A stretch of DNA of 64,000 nt, taken from NCBI RefSeq assembly GCF_003054555.1, contig NZ_CP026304.1, forward strand, positions 6,510,001 to 6,574,000, written 5' to 3'. Numbering within the stretch: position 1 is the stretch's first letter; each line of letters starts with the position of its first letter. Below the pieces are notes generated by a model. That model saw nothing but the letters and a program-made list of their open reading frames with translations. It was not told the DNA's origin and ran no database searches. Position numbers and translations under genes: made by a program. This DNA comes from Streptomyces lunaelactis (GTDB taxonomy: Bacteria; Actinomycetota; Actinomycetes; Streptomycetales; Streptomycetaceae). Shown here in pieces: positions 34,620-44,590 of the stretch.

Positions 34620-35210
34620 ATGGATGCAGAGCGGCTCATCGGGGTCAGCCGACGTGCCCTGGCGCAGAGCCGGGCGGTGCCGGACATCGTGGCGGAGGCC
34701 TGGCAGGCTCAGGCCCTCGCCCAGGCGATCGGCGGCCGGCTGGTGTTGGCAGGGCCACCGGAGCTGAGAGGCGAGGCACGCGGGCTCAGCGAGATCGGCG
34801 GGCGCGCGTGCGGGGTGCTCGACCATCCGATGGTGCGCAGTGGCGGGGTCCGGGCCGCGCAGCTGTCCGAAGTGGCGGATCCGCGGGGGACGTTGACCGG
34901 GCTGAGTGCGCTGTTGGGGGATGTGGGGATCGCGCTGGTCGGGGTTGCCTGTGCGACGGACGAGGAGGGGCTGTACTGGCAGTGCATCGAGGCGATAGAC
35001 GCCGCCGACGAGTCGAACGACCGGGTGCGCGGGATGCTGCGCCGGCTCTCCGTGCGGGAATCGGACAGACCGCCCGACACCGTCCGGGGGAGAGCCGGTC
35101 CGATGGCCGCGGCGGTGTCGGCGGATGTGCCGAAGCCGCCCGGGGCATCGGTCTCTTCCGAATCGGCGGATGCGGCGGAAGCAGTGGACTCGGCGGCGGG
35201 GTCGTCATGA
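34620..35210 (+). CDS. DUF6099-like protein
   Basis: 196 residues from ATG at 34620. The helical first 150 residues (MDAERLIGVSRRALAQSRAV, then TGLSALLGDVGIALVGVACA) match the pattern I know as DUF6099. The last 40 residues are low complexity, rich in Ser, Ala and Pro. Role unknown. It probably has its own promoter in the preceding 180 bases, where the DnaA-box-like palindrome lies. Confidence 0.72.
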   Translation: MDAERLIGVSRRALAQSRAVPDIVAEAWQAQALAQAIGGRLVLAGPPELRGEARGLSEIGGRACGVLDHPMVRSGGVRAAQLSEVADPRGTLTGLSALLGDVGIALVGVACATDEEGLYWQCIEAIDAADESNDRVRGMLRRLSVRESDRPPDTVRGRAGPMAAAVSADVPKPPGASVSSESADAAEAVDSAAGSS

Positions 35211-35295
35211 CGGGTTGGCTTCACCCGACCGAGCCGTGTCGGGGCCTGGCTGGGACGGTGGGGTTGACGGCCGGGCGAAGGTGCAGGATGGATGC

Positions 35296-36219
35296 ATGGA
35301 TCTTCGAATCTTCACCGAGCCCCAGCAAGGGGCGAGCTACGACACCCTCCTGACCGTTGCCAAAGCCACCGAGGACCTCGGGTTCGACGCCTTCTTCCGG
35401 TCCGACCACTACGTGCCCATGGGGTCCGCCGATGGGCTGCCCGGGCCGACCGATGCGTGGATCACCCTGGCCGGGCTGGCCCGCGAGACCAAGCGGATCC
35501 GTCTCGGCACGCTGATGACCGCCGGTACGTTCCGGCTGCCCGGCGTGCTGGCCATCCAGGTCGCGCAGGTCGACCAGATGTCGGGCGGCCGGGTCGAGCT
35601 GGGCCTGGGCGCCGGCTGGTTCGAGGAGGAGCACAAGGCATACGGCATCCCCTTCCCCAAGGACAAGTTCGCGCGGCTTGAGGAGCAGCTGGCGATCGTC
35701 ACCGGACTGTGGGCAACGGAGGTCGGCAAGACGTTCTCGTACGACGGCACGTACTACCAGCTGACCGACTCGCCCGCGCTGCCCAAGCCCGCCCAGGCGA
35801 AGGTGCCGGTGCTGATCGGCGGGCATGGGGCGACCCGCACCCCCCGGCTGGCCGCGCGGTACGCCGACGAGTTCAACATGCCGTTCGCGTCCATCGGGGA
35901 CAGCGAGCGCCAGTTCGGCCGGGTCCGCGCCGCTGCCGAGGCGGCCGGGCGCAGGGCGGACGACCTGGTGTACTCCAATGCCCTGGTCGTCTGCGTGGGC
36001 AAGGACGACGCGGAGGTGGCGCGCCGAGCGGCCGTCATCGGACGGCAGGTGGACGAGCTGAAGGCAAACGGGCTGGCGGGCTCGCCCGCCGAAGTGGTCG
36101 ACAAGATCGGGCGGTACGGCGCGATCGGTGCGTCCCGGATCTACCTCCAGGTCCTGGACCTCCACGATCTGGAACACCTCGACCTGATCTCCTCGCAGGT
36201 CCAGTCCCAGCTGGGCTGA
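35296..36219 (+). CDS. F420-dependent LLM-class oxidoreductase
   Basis: 307-residue luciferase-like monooxygenase family protein that would use cofactor F420 rather than FMN (the usual Streptomyces case). Typical motifs: FDAFFRSDHYVPMG near 30-43, GTLMTAGTFRLPGVLA at about 75-90, and GRVELGLGAGWFEEEHKAYG at about 99-118. The start at 35296 (MDLRIFTEP) is the natural one. The substrate is unknown. It lies directly before the methyltransferase gene (33 bases). Confidence 0.9.
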   Translation: MDLRIFTEPQQGASYDTLLTVAKATEDLGFDAFFRSDHYVPMGSADGLPGPTDAWITLAGLARETKRIRLGTLMTAGTFRLPGVLAIQVAQVDQMSGGRVELGLGAGWFEEEHKAYGIPFPKDKFARLEEQLAIVTGLWATEVGKTFSYDGTYYQLTDSPALPKPAQAKVPVLIGGHGATRTPRLAARYADEFNMPFASIGDSERQFGRVRAAAEAAGRRADDLVYSNALVVCVGKDDAEVARRAAVIGRQVDELKANGLAGSPAEVVDKIGRYGAIGASRIYLQVLDLHDLEHLDLISSQVQSQLG

Positions 36220-36252
36220 GCCGGCCGACCCGAGCAGCTGGGAGCACCTGTG

Positions 36253-37158
36253 ATGCCCACCCGTACACTCGCCGCCGCGCTCGCCGAAGGGGTCGTCGTC
36301 CTCGACGGCGGGCTCTCCAACCAGTTGGAGGCGCAGGGCTGCGATCTGTCCGACGACCTCTGGTCGGCGCGGCTGCTCGCCGACGATCCACGGCAGATCG
36401 AGGCGGCGCACACGGCGTATGCGGGGGCGGGGGCCCAGGTGCTCATCACCTCGAGTTACCAGGCGACTTTCGAGGGCTTCGCGCGGCGGGGTGTCGGGCG
36501 GGAGGAGGCCGCGGGGCTGCTGGCCCGCAGTGTTGAGCTGGCGCGCAGCGCGGGTGCGGCGGCCCGCCGGGAGGTGTGGGTCGCGGCCTCCGTGGGGCCG
36601 TACGGCGCGATGCTCGCGGACGGCAGCGAATACCGCGGGCGGTACGGGCTGTCCGTGCGGGAGCTGGAGCGCTTCCACCGGCCGAGGATCGAGGCGCTGG
36701 CGGCGGCGGCGCCCGATGTGCTCGCCCTGGAGACGGTGCCGGACACGGACGAGGCGGAGGCGTTGCTGCGGGCGGCCGAGGGGGTCGGGGTGCCGGTCTG
36801 GCTCTCGTACACCATCGCCGGCGAGCGGACCCGGGCCGGCCAGGAGCTGCCGGCCGCCTTCGCTCTCGCCGCCGACCGGGACCAGGTGATCGCTGTCGGG
36901 GTGAACTGCTGCGAGCCGGGTGACGCGGACCGTGCGGTGGAGCTCGCGGCGGCGGTGACCGGCAAGCCGGTGGTCGTCTACCCGAACAGCGGGGAGCGAT
37001 GGGACGCGAGCGGGCGGGCGTGGCGCGGCGCAGTCACGTACGACCCGGCCAGGGTGCGGGACTGGCGGGCATCCGGTGCCCGGCTGGTAGGTGGCTGCTG
37101 CCGGGTCGGGCCGGGACAGATCGCCGAACTCGCTGTACTCGCGGGTGGCGGACGGTAG
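36253..37158 (+). CDS. mmuM: Homocysteine S-methyltransferase
   Basis: Transfers a methyl group from S-methylmethionine (or SAM) to homocysteine to give methionine. 301 residues from ATG at 36253; an immediately preceding in-frame GTG is possible. The zinc-thiolate motif is present: VGVNCC near 216-221 and GGCCR near 280-284, along with the start VLDGGLSNQLEAQG. It is likely co-transcribed with the F420 oxidoreductase. No riboswitch was seen upstream. Confidence 0.9.
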   Translation: MPTRTLAAALAEGVVVLDGGLSNQLEAQGCDLSDDLWSARLLADDPRQIEAAHTAYAGAGAQVLITSSYQATFEGFARRGVGREEAAGLLARSVELARSAGAAARREVWVAASVGPYGAMLADGSEYRGRYGLSVRELERFHRPRIEALAAAAPDVLALETVPDTDEAEALLRAAEGVGVPVWLSYTIAGERTRAGQELPAAFALAADRDQVIAVGVNCCEPGDADRAVELAAAVTGKPVVVYPNSGERWDASGRAWRGAVTYDPARVRDWRASGARLVGGCCRVGPGQIAELAVLAGGGR

Positions 37159-37170
37159 CGAGCCGCCGCC

Positions 37171-37256
37171 GGCCGCTGCGGTCACCCGCTCCGGCTGTCG
37201 GCCGCTGCGGTCACCCGCTCCGGCCGCCGGCCGCTGCGGTCGCCCGACCGGCGCCG
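37171..37256. repeat. 29-bp tandem repeat (about 2.5 copies)
   Basis: The unit starts GGCCGCTGCGGTCACCCGCT at 37171 and 37200, with a partial, altered copy at 37229. It lies between the methyltransferase stop and the Hen1 start. It probably arose by slippage; regulatory meaning unknown. Confidence 0.7.
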
Positions 37257-37377
37257 CGTCTTTGCTGCCCGTACCACTCGCCATGCCCGCGGCCCACCAG
37301 TCGCGCCATCCCCGCCCGCACCTTCCGCGTCGGGAATTGCCTGGTCAGGCGAGGCGGCTCCGGCCATACTCGGACGG

Positions 37378-38871
37378 GTGTTCCTGACGATCAGTACGAC
37401 CGGCACCCCCGAACGTCCCGCCACCGACCTGGGCTTTCTGCTGCACAAGCATCCCGACAAGGCGCAGACGTTCTCCACCTCGCACGGCACGGCGCATGTC
37501 TTCTACCCCGAGGCGTCCGCCGAGCGCTGCACGGCCGCGCTGCTGCTGGAGGTGGATCCGGTGGCGCTCGTGCGGCGCGGCAAGGGCAAGGGCCGCGGCG
37601 GCGCGCCCGATTCGGCGCTCGCGCAGTACGTCAACGACCGGCCCTACGCCGCGTCCTCGCTGCTGGCCGTGGCGCTGAGCACCGTGTTCAAGAGCGCCCT
37701 GCGGGGTGTGTGCGCCACGCTGCCCGGGCGGGCCGAGGCCCCGATGCGGTTGCGTATCGAGGTGCCCGCGCTCCCCGCGCGCGGTGGCGCCGAACTGGTG
37801 CGGAAGCTCTTCGGGCCGCTGGGCTGGACGTCGGTGGAGGCGGAGCCGGTGGCGCTGGACGTGCAGTTCCCCGAGTGGGGCGACTCACGCTACGTACAGC
37901 TGGTGCTCGAAGGGGAGCTGCGGCTGGCGGACGCCCTGCGGCAGCTGTACGTCCTGCTGCCGGTGCTCGATGACGCCAAGCACTACTGGGTCGCGCCCGA
38001 CGAGGTGGACAAGCTGCTGCGGGCGGGCGAGGGCTGGCTGGCCGAGCACCCCGAGCAGAAGCTGATCACGAGCCGCTATCTCGCCCGCCGCTGGGGGCTG
38101 ACCCGGCAGGCGATGGAGCGCCTTGAGCTGGTGCGGCTGGCCGAGGCCGACGACCTCGAGGTCGAGGCCGTGGACAACGCCGTGGACGAGACGACGGCCG
38201 AGTTTGATGGTGAAGAGGGCTCGGAGAAGCCTGTGCCGCTCGCGGAGCAGCGCAGGGACGCCATTCTCCAGGCGCTGCGCACGGCCGGGGCGAGCCGGGT
38301 GCTCGACCTGGGCTGCGGGCAGGGCCAGTTGGTGCAGGCGCTGCTCAAGGATGTGCGCTTCACCGAGATCGTGGGCGTGGATGTGTCGGTGCGGGCGCTC
38401 ACCCTCGCCGGGCGCCGGCTGAAGCTCGACCGGATGGGCGAGCGGCAGGCGGAGCGGATCAAGCTGATGCAGGGTTCGCTCACGTACACCGACAAGCGGC
38501 TCGTGGGCTACGACGCGGCCGTACTGAGCGAGGTCATCGAGCACCTCGATCTGCCGCGGCTGCCGGCCCTGGAGTACGCGGTGTTCGGGTCCGCCCGGCC
38601 GCAGACCGTGGTCGTGACGACGCCGAACGTCGAGTACAACGTCCGGTGGGAGACGCTGCCCGCCGGGCATGTGCGCCACGGCGACCACCGTTTCGAGTGG
38701 ACGCGCGAGGAGTTCCGCGCCTGGGCGGACGGCGTGGCCCAACGGCACCGATACGAGGTCGAGTTCGTGCCCGTCGGGCCCGACGACCCCGAAGTCGGAC
38801 CGCCCACCCAGATGGCTCTGTTCTCCATGACCACCGTCCGTACGACCGAGAAGGAGGCGAAGGCCGCATGA
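37378..38871 (+). CDS. hen1: 3'-terminal RNA ribose 2'-O-methyltransferase
   Basis: 497 residues from GTG at 37378. The N-terminal region (about 1-240) is the bacterial Hen1 N-domain that contacts Pnkp (MFLTISTTGTPERPATDLGF). The C-terminal methyltransferase domain has SAM motif VLDLGCGQGQ near 308, the metal-binding EVIEHLD near 384 and HGDHRFEW near 433. It marks the 3' end at a cleavage site before ligation, so a repaired RNA cannot be cut again by the same ribotoxin. Its stop overlaps the Pnkp start (ATGA), and the two proteins form a heterotetramer in studied bacteria. Confidence 0.96.
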   Translation: MFLTISTTGTPERPATDLGFLLHKHPDKAQTFSTSHGTAHVFYPEASAERCTAALLLEVDPVALVRRGKGKGRGGAPDSALAQYVNDRPYAASSLLAVALSTVFKSALRGVCATLPGRAEAPMRLRIEVPALPARGGAELVRKLFGPLGWTSVEAEPVALDVQFPEWGDSRYVQLVLEGELRLADALRQLYVLLPVLDDAKHYWVAPDEVDKLLRAGEGWLAEHPEQKLITSRYLARRWGLTRQAMERLELVRLAEADDLEVEAVDNAVDETTAEFDGEEGSEKPVPLAEQRRDAILQALRTAGASRVLDLGCGQGQLVQALLKDVRFTEIVGVDVSVRALTLAGRRLKLDRMGERQAERIKLMQGSLTYTDKRLVGYDAAVLSEVIEHLDLPRLPALEYAVFGSARPQTVVVTTPNVEYNVRWETLPAGHVRHGDHRFEWTREEFRAWADGVAQRHRYEVEFVPVGPDDPEVGPPTQMALFSMTTVRTTEKEAKAA

Positions 38872-41405
38872 CCAGCGAATGCACCCGCAAGCTCCCGGTG
38901 ACCGACCTGTCCCTCGTCGTCCTCATCGGCGCCACCGGCTCCGGCAAGTCCACCTTCGCCCGCAAGCACTTCAAGCCCACCGAGGTCATCTCCTCCGACT
39001 TCTGCCGTGGGCTCGTCGCCGACGACGAGAACGACCAGAGCGCGAGCGGCGACGCTTTCGACGTACTGCACTACATCGCGGGAAAGCGGCTCGCGGCCGG
39101 CCGGCTGACCGTCGTCGACGCCACCAGCGTGCAGCAGGAGAGCCGCCGCCAGCTCGTGCAACTTGCGCGCCAGTACGACGTGCTGCCCATCGCGATCGTT
39201 CTCGACATGCCGGAAGAGGTGTGTGCCGAACGCAATGCCGCACGCCCGGACCGGGCCGGGATGCCCCGCCACGTCATCCAGCGCCACCGGCGTGAACTGC
39301 GCCGCTCGCTGCGCGGACTGGAGCGCGAGGGCTTCCGCAAAGTGCACATCCTGCGCACCGTCGAGGAGGTCGAGAGCGCAGAGGTCGTCCTCGAACGCCG
39401 ATATAACGACCTCACCCACCTCAGAGGCCCCTTCGACATCATCGGTGACATCCACGGCTGCCGATCCGAGCTGGAGACGCTGCTCACCAAGCTCGGGTAC
39501 GTGGACGGCGCGCACCCCGAGGGGCGTACGGCGGTCTTCGTCGGCGACCTCGTCGACCGGGGACCCGACAGCCCCGGCGTGCTGCGCCGCGTGATGAGCA
39601 TGGTCGCCGACGGCAACGCCCTGTGCGTGCCCGGCAACCACGAGAACAAGCTCGGACGCTGGCTCAAGGGCCGCAACGTCCAGCACACGCACGGACTCGC
39701 CGAGACGATCGAGCAGCTGGAGAAGGAGGACGACTCCTTCCGCGAGCAGGTGAGGGAGTTCATCGACGGACTCGTCAGCCATTACGTGCTCGACGAGGGC
39801 AAGCTGGTCGTCTGCCACGCGGGCCTGCCCGAGAAGTACCACGGGCGCACCTCGGGACGGGTCCGCTCGCACGCGCTGTACGGGGACACGACCGGCGAGA
39901 CCGACGAGTTCGGCCTGCCCGTGCGCTACCCCTGGGCGGAGGACTACCGAGGGCGGGCAGCCGTCGTCTACGGCCACACGCCCGTGCCCGACACCTCGTG
40001 GATCAACAACACCATCTGCCTGGACACCGGAGCGGTCTTCGGCGGCAGGATGACCGCGCTGCGCTGGCCGGAGCGCGAGCTCGTCGACGTACCGGCCGAG
40101 AAGGTCTGGTACGAGCCGGCCAGGCCGCTGACCACCGAGGCGCCGGGCGGCCGCGAAGGCCGTCCGCTGGACCTCGCCGATGTGCAGGGCCGGCGGGTCG
40201 TGGAGACCCGGCACATGGCACGCATCGGCGTGCGCGAGGAGAACGCCGCGGCGGCGCTCGAGGTCATGAGCCGGTTCGCGGTCGACCCGCGGCTGCTCGC
40301 CTACCTGCCGCCGACGATGTCGCCGACCGCGACCTCGAAGGAGGAGGGGTACCTGGAGCACCCGGCCGAGGCCTTCGCCCAGTACCGGACGGACGGCGTG
40401 GCGAAGGTCGTGTGCGAGGAGAAGCACATGGGCTCGAGGGCGGTGGCGCTCGTCTGCCGTGACGCGGAGGCGGCACGCGAGCGGTTCGGGGTCGAGGGCC
40501 GCACCGGCGCGCTGCACACCCGTACCGGACGCCCCTTCTTCGACGACGAGGCCGTCACCGAGGAGATCCTGGGCAGGCTGCGCGCGGCCGTCACGGAGGC
40601 CGGGCTCTGGCAGGAACTCGACACGGACTGGCTGCTGCTGGACGCCGAGCTGATGCCCTGGTCGCTCAAGGCGTCCGGGCTGCTCCGCTCGCAGTACGCG
40701 GCGGTCGGCGCCGCATCCGGCGCGGTCCTCCCCGGTGCCACGGCGGCCCTCGAGGCTGCCGTCGCGCGCGGCGTGGAGGTCGACGGACTGCTGGCCAAGC
40801 AGCGTGAACGCGCTGCGGACGCGGCCGCGTTCACCGAGGCGTACCGGCGCTACTGCTGGACGACCGAGGGGCTGGAGGGGGTACGTCTCGCGCCGTTCCA
40901 GATCCTCGCCGTGAACGGGCGCTCGCTCGCCTCCGTACCGCACGACGAGCAACTGGCGTGGCTGGACCGGCTGGTGGAGCACGATCCCACGGGCCTGCTC
41001 CAGGTCACCCGGCGCCTTGTCGTCGAGACCGGCGACGAGGCCTCCGTCGGCGCCGGCATCGACTGGTGGCTGGAGATGACCGGGAGGGGCGGCGAGGGCA
41101 TGGTCGTCAAGCCGCTCCAGGCACTCGCACGGGACGGGAAGGGCCGGCTCGTGCAGCCGGGCATCAAGGTCCGCGGCCGCGAGTACCTGCGGATCATCTA
41201 CGGCCCCGAGTACACGCGCCCGGAGAACCTGGAGCGCCTGCGCAACCGGTTCCTGAACCACAAGCGGTCGTTGGCGCTGCGCGAGTACGCGCTGGGGCTC
41301 GAGGCGCTGGACCGGCTGGCCGAGGGCGAGCCGCTGTGGCGGGTCCACGAAGCGGTCTTCGCCGTGCTGGCACTGGAGTCGGAGCCTGTCGACCCCCGGC
41401 TGTGA
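38868..41405 (+). CDS. pnkp: Polynucleotide kinase-phosphatase-ligase for RNA repair
   Basis: 845-residue, three-domain protein. Kinase: Walker A GATGSGKST at 21-29. Phosphatase (calcineurin type): DIHGC near 193, GDLVDRGPDS near 225, GNHE near 255. Ligase: lysine nucleophile in EEKHMGSRA near 517, with the RNA-ligase-like C-terminal region after it. It seals tRNAs cleaved by ribotoxins together with Hen1, healing the ends by 2',3'-cyclic phosphate removal and 5' phosphorylation. All key residues are intact, so the system should be active. Confidence 0.96.
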   Translation: MTSECTRKLPVTDLSLVVLIGATGSGKSTFARKHFKPTEVISSDFCRGLVADDENDQSASGDAFDVLHYIAGKRLAAGRLTVVDATSVQQESRRQLVQLARQYDVLPIAIVLDMPEEVCAERNAARPDRAGMPRHVIQRHRRELRRSLRGLEREGFRKVHILRTVEEVESAEVVLERRYNDLTHLRGPFDIIGDIHGCRSELETLLTKLGYVDGAHPEGRTAVFVGDLVDRGPDSPGVLRRVMSMVADGNALCVPGNHENKLGRWLKGRNVQHTHGLAETIEQLEKEDDSFREQVREFIDGLVSHYVLDEGKLVVCHAGLPEKYHGRTSGRVRSHALYGDTTGETDEFGLPVRYPWAEDYRGRAAVVYGHTPVPDTSWINNTICLDTGAVFGGRMTALRWPERELVDVPAEKVWYEPARPLTTEAPGGREGRPLDLADVQGRRVVETRHMARIGVREENAAAALEVMSRFAVDPRLLAYLPPTMSPTATSKEEGYLEHPAEAFAQYRTDGVAKVVCEEKHMGSRAVALVCRDAEAARERFGVEGRTGALHTRTGRPFFDDEAVTEEILGRLRAAVTEAGLWQELDTDWLLLDAELMPWSLKASGLLRSQYAAVGAASGAVLPGATAALEAAVARGVEVDGLLAKQRERAADAAAFTEAYRRYCWTTEGLEGVRLAPFQILAVNGRSLASVPHDEQLAWLDRLVEHDPTGLLQVTRRLVVETGDEASVGAGIDWWLEMTGRGGEGMVVKPLQALARDGKGRLVQPGIKVRGREYLRIIYGPEYTRPENLERLRNRFLNHKRSLALREYALGLEALDRLAEGEPLWRVHEAVFAVLALESEPVDPRL

Positions 41406-41420
41406 ACCCCGCCGCGCGGC

Positions 41421-41453
41421 CTGTGGGGAGGCACTGTCAGTGCCTCCCCACAG
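41421..41453 (+). terminator. Hairpin terminator after Hen1-Pnkp
   Basis: CTGTGGGGAGGCACTG (41421-41436) pairs with CAGTGCCTCCCCACAG (41438-41453), giving a very stable stem about 15 bases past the stop codon. Confidence 0.85.
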
Positions 41454-41575
41454 ACCGTGATCACTCGCCGGAAGTGGGGCGGGTGAGCGGGGCGCACGGG
41501 GGATCGGCTGAGATCGGCCCCTGCTGAGTGGTCATTCGCCGGGTGAACGGCGGCTCGCGCGGTGAGGATGGGGGC

Positions 41576-42808
41576 ATGGGATTCCATGTCGACTCCGAGA
41601 CCGGGCGGCTGCGCCAGGTCATACTGCACCGGCCCGATCTGGAGCTGAAGCGCCTCACGCCGAGCAACAAGGACGCTCTGCTCTTCGACGACGTGCTGTG
41701 GGTCCGTCGTGCCCGGCAGGAGCACGACGGCTTCGCCGACGTACTGCGCGACCGCGGGGTGGGGGTGCACCTCTTCGGCGATCTGCTCAATGAGTCGCTG
41801 GAGATCCCGGAGGCCAGAAAGCTCGTCCTGGACCGGGTCTTCGACGAGAAGGAGTACGGGCCGCTCGCCACCGACCACCTCAGAGCCGCGTTCGACGAGC
41901 TGCCCACGGCCGACCTGGTCGAGGCGCTGGTCGGCGGGATGACCAAGCGGGAGTTCCTTGCCGGTCATTCCGAGCCGACATCAGTCCGCTTCCACGTGAT
42001 GGACCTCGACGACTTCCTCCTCGGCCCCCTCCCCAACCACATCTTCACCCGCGACACCTCCGCGTGGATCTACGACGGCGTCTCCATCAACGCCATGCGC
42101 TGGCCGGCCCGGCAGCGCGAGACCGTCCACTTCGAGGCGATCTACAAGCACCATCCGCTCTTCACCAGTCCGGAGGCGGGAGAGTTCCACCACTGGTCGG
42201 AGGGGCAGGACGACTATCCCTCCACCATCGAGGGCGGCGACGTCCTGGTCATCGGCAATGGCGCGGTACTGATCGGGATGAGTGAGCGGACCACGCCGCA
42301 GGCCGTGGAGATGCTGGCCCGCGGCATGTTCGCGGCCGGTTCCGCCCGGACGATCATCGCGCTGGACATGCCCAAGCGGCGGGCCTTCATGCACCTGGAC
42401 ACCGTCATGACGATGGTCGACCGCGACATCTTCACCCAGTACGCGGGGCTCGGCATGCTCCGCTCGTACACCATCGAACCGGCCGAGGGCGGCCAGGCGC
42501 TCAGGGTCACAGACCATCCGCCGGAGCACATGCACAGTGCGATCGCCGCCGCGCTGGGGCTCAAGGAGATCCGGGTGCTCACAGCGACCCAGGACGTGCA
42601 CTCGGCGGAGCGCGAGCAGTGGGACGACGGCTGCAATGTCCTCGCCGTCGAGCCGGGCGTCGTCGTCGCCTACGAGCGCAATGTCACCACCAACACCCAT
42701 CTGCGCAAGCAGGGCATCGAAGTGATCGAGATCCCCGGCAGCGAACTGGGCCGGGGCCGGGGAGGACCTCGCTGTATGAGCTGTCCGTTCGAGCGCGATG
42801 CTGTGTAG
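41576..42808 (+). CDS. arcA: Arginine deiminase
   Basis: 410 residues, hydrolysing arginine to citrulline and ammonia. The catalytic cysteine is C400 in [13 protein letters not shown]. The other guanidinium-binding segments are [18 protein letters not shown] near 157-174 and the histidine-containing [11 protein letters not shown] near 270. The start at 41576 is supported by GGTGAGGATG just upstream. With the OTC gene behind it, it forms the first two steps of the deiminase pathway; a carbamate kinase gene is not present, so the ATP-yielding step, if any, is elsewhere. Confidence 0.94.
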   Translation: MGFHVDSETGRLRQVILHRPDLELKRLTPSNKDALLFDDVLWVRRARQEHDGFADVLRDRGVGVHLFGDLLNESLEIPEARKLVLDRVFDEKEYGPLATDHLRAAFDELPTADLVEALVGGMTKREFLAGHSEPTSVRFHVMDLDDFLLGPLPNHIFTRDTSAWIYDGVSINAMRWPARQRETVHFEAIYKHHPLFTSPEAGEFHHWSEGQDDYPSTIEGGDVLVIGNGAVLIGMSERTTPQAVEMLARGMFAAGSARTIIALDMPKRRAFMHLDTVMTMVDRDIFTQYAGLGMLRSYTIEPAEGGQALRVTDHPPEHMHSAIAAALGLKEIRVLTATQDVHSAEREQWDDGCNVLAVEPGVVVAYERNVTTNTHLRKQGIEVIEIPGSELGRGRGGPRCMSCPFERDAV

Positions 42809-42910
42809 CCGCCACAGGGGTGCATACCTGCCACAGGGGCGCCGTATAGCAATGCAAGTGCCCGTATATACTTCCAAGGTCACCGTGCACGCGACCCAGG
42901 AGCAGCCACC

Positions 42911-43912
42911 ATGGCGATACATCTCGAAGGCCGCCACTTCCTCAAGGAGCTGGACTTCACCGCCGAGGAGTTCCGCGGCCTGATCGATCTGGCTGCCGAG
43001 CTCAAGGCCGCCAAGCGAGCGGGCGCCGAGGTCCAGCGGCTGCGCGGCAAGAACATCGCGCTGATCTTCGAGAAGACCTCCACCCGTACCCGCTGTGCCT
43101 TCGAGGTCGCGGCTGCCGACCAGGGCGCCGCGACGACCTACCTCGACCCGAGCGGCTCGCAGATCGGGCACAAGGAGTCCGTGAAGGACACCGCGCGCGT
43201 CCTCGGCCGGATGTTCGACGGCATCGAGTACCGCGGGCACGGGCAGGGCGTCCTGGAGGAGCTCGCCGTGCACGCCGGAGTCCCCGTGTACAACGGGCTC
43301 ACCGACGAGTGGCACCCCACCCAGATGCTCGCCGACGTGCTGACGATGACGGAGCACACCGACAAGCCGCTCGATCAGATCACCTACGCCTATCTCGGTG
43401 ACGCCCGCTACAACATGGGCAACTCCTACCTCGTCACCGGCGCGCTGTTGGGCATGGACGTACGGATCGTCGCGCCGCGGCTGCTATGGCCCGATGACAC
43501 GATCGTGGCGCTGGTGCGCGGGCTGGCCGAGGTGTCCGGTGCCCGCGTCACCCTCACCGAGGACGTCGCCGAGGGTGTTCGCGGGGCGGACTTCGTCGCC
43601 ACCGACGTATGGGTCTCGATGGGTGAGGCGAAGCAGGTGTGGGACGAGCGGATCGCCCTGCTCGGCCCGTACGCCGTGACCATGGATGTCCTGCGCGCGA
43701 CCGGAAATGCGGACGTGAGGTTCCTGCACTGCCTTCCGGCCTTCCATGACCTGGGCACCAAGGTCGGCCGTGAGATTCATGAGAGTCACGGCCTGACCGA
43801 GCTCGAAGTCACCGACGAGGTCTTCGAGTCGGACCACTCGGTCGTCTTCGACGAGGCCGAGAACCGTATGCACACGATCAAGGCGATCATGGTGGCCACG
43901 CTCGCCGGATAG
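42911..43912 (+). CDS. arcB: Ornithine carbamoyltransferase (catabolic context)
   Basis: 333 residues. The carbamoyl-phosphate loop is STRT at 57-60, then [11 protein letters not shown] (about 135-145) and the active-site cysteine in [10 protein letters not shown] near 272. Length and sequence fit catabolic or dual-use OTC. About 100 bases separate it from arcA, so it may be a single operon running citrulline to ornithine plus carbamoyl phosphate. The gap holds an AT-rich palindrome-like GTATAGCAATGCAAG...GTATATAC near 42844-42871 that could be an ArgR or promoter site, but I could not fit it to an ARG box. argF is an alternative name. Confidence 0.9.
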   Translation: MAIHLEGRHFLKELDFTAEEFRGLIDLAAELKAAKRAGAEVQRLRGKNIALIFEKTSTRTRCAFEVAAADQGAATTYLDPSGSQIGHKESVKDTARVLGRMFDGIEYRGHGQGVLEELAVHAGVPVYNGLTDEWHPTQMLADVLTMTEHTDKPLDQITYAYLGDARYNMGNSYLVTGALLGMDVRIVAPRLLWPDDTIVALVRGLAEVSGARVTLTEDVAEGVRGADFVATDVWVSMGEAKQVWDERIALLGPYAVTMDVLRATGNADVRFLHCLPAFHDLGTKVGREIHESHGLTELEVTDEVFESDHSVVFDEAENRMHTIKAIMVATLAG

Positions 43913-43929
43913 CCCGGCGGGGGCAGCGG

Positions 43930-44505
43930 TCAGTGGCCGGCGGGTCGGCTCCGTGCCGGGAGTGTGAACCAGACCGCCTTGCCCTGCTCGGTGGGGCGGT
44001 GCCCGCAGTCCGAGCTCAGCGCGCGTATCAGCAGCAGCCCGCGGCCGTGCTCATGCCAGGGGTCCGGCTCGGCGCCCGGCGCGGGACGGGACAGATCACC
44101 GGGCGGGGCCGGGTCGCCGTCATGGACCTCCACCTGGCAGCCCGTCTCCAGCAGCTCCACCACCAGCTCGATGGGGGAGCTTCCGCTGGTGTGCTCGACC
44201 GCGTTGGCGACCAGCTCGGCCGTGAGCAGCTCGGCCGTGGCGCTGTCCGCGGACACCGCGATGTCCGCCAGCGCCGTACGGATCAGGGCGCGGGCGATGG
44301 GCACAGCGGCCGTGGTGTGCGGCAGCGTGATGCGCCATGAGGCGGGGCCGGAGGTTTCGAGCAACGTGGGCGGTCCATTCGAGGTGTGACGTCCTGCTTT
44401 CAACCTTACGAACGGCAAGGGGGTAAACAAGGGCCTTCGGGCCGCCCGTAATGGGACCTGTGCCACAACTGCTACTGGATCATTGCCGAGGTAGTACAAG
44501 CGCAT
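43930..44505 (-). CDS. HATPase-type anti-sigma-like regulatory protein
   Basis: Stand-alone GHKL ATPase domain of the SpoIIAB/RsbW type, very common in Streptomyces. 191 residues from ATG at 44505 (an in-frame GTG at 44514 is possible). The N-box is visible in LLTAELVANAVEHTSG near 95-110 and the G-region in HEHGRGLLLIRAL near 152. The first 50 residues (RLYYLGNDPVAVVAQVPLRA) are a conserved lead-in. It would bind a sigma factor or anti-anti-sigma protein; the partner is not in this window, though a SpoIIE phosphatase is encoded at 54933. Confidence 0.87.
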   Translation of the reverse strand: MRLYYLGNDPVAVVAQVPLRAARRPLFTPLPFVRLKAGRHTSNGPPTLLETSGPASWRITLPHTTAAVPIARALIRTALADIAVSADSATAELLTAELVANAVEHTSGSSPIELVVELLETGCQVEVHDGDPAPPGDLSRPAPGAEPDPWHEHGRGLLLIRALSSDCGHRPTEQGKAVWFTLPARSRPAGH

Positions 44506-44515
44506 ATCGCGCACT

Positions 44516-44531
44516 CGTGACGGAAGTCACG
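44516..44531. promoter_or_regulatory. Inverted repeat CGTGAC-GGAA-GTCACG in the catabolic promoter
   Basis: A perfect 6-4-6 palindrome, 60 bases before the enoyl-CoA hydratase start and 11 bases before the HATPase start on the other strand. It could be a PaaX site for the catabolic operon. The divergent ligase/dehydrogenase region (50409-50561) has only a loose relative (CGTGAAGGTGACG), so assignment is tentative. Confidence 0.4.
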
Positions 44532-44590
44532 TAAGGGTGATAGCTTCGAGAGGCAGGCAGCAGTCCGCCCGCTGAGGGAGGCCACACTCC

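Noticed and set aside
38508..41348. Long reverse-strand open frame of about 946 codons opposite Pnkp/Hen1
   Set aside because: It is a shadow of the G/C-rich forward genes: composition is Arg/Gly/Val rich, with no motifs, no ribosome site and full overlap with two certain genes.
42844..42871. ARG box upstream of the ornithine carbamoyltransferase
   Set aside because: The sequence is AT-rich and partly symmetric but does not align with the ARG box pattern I know.
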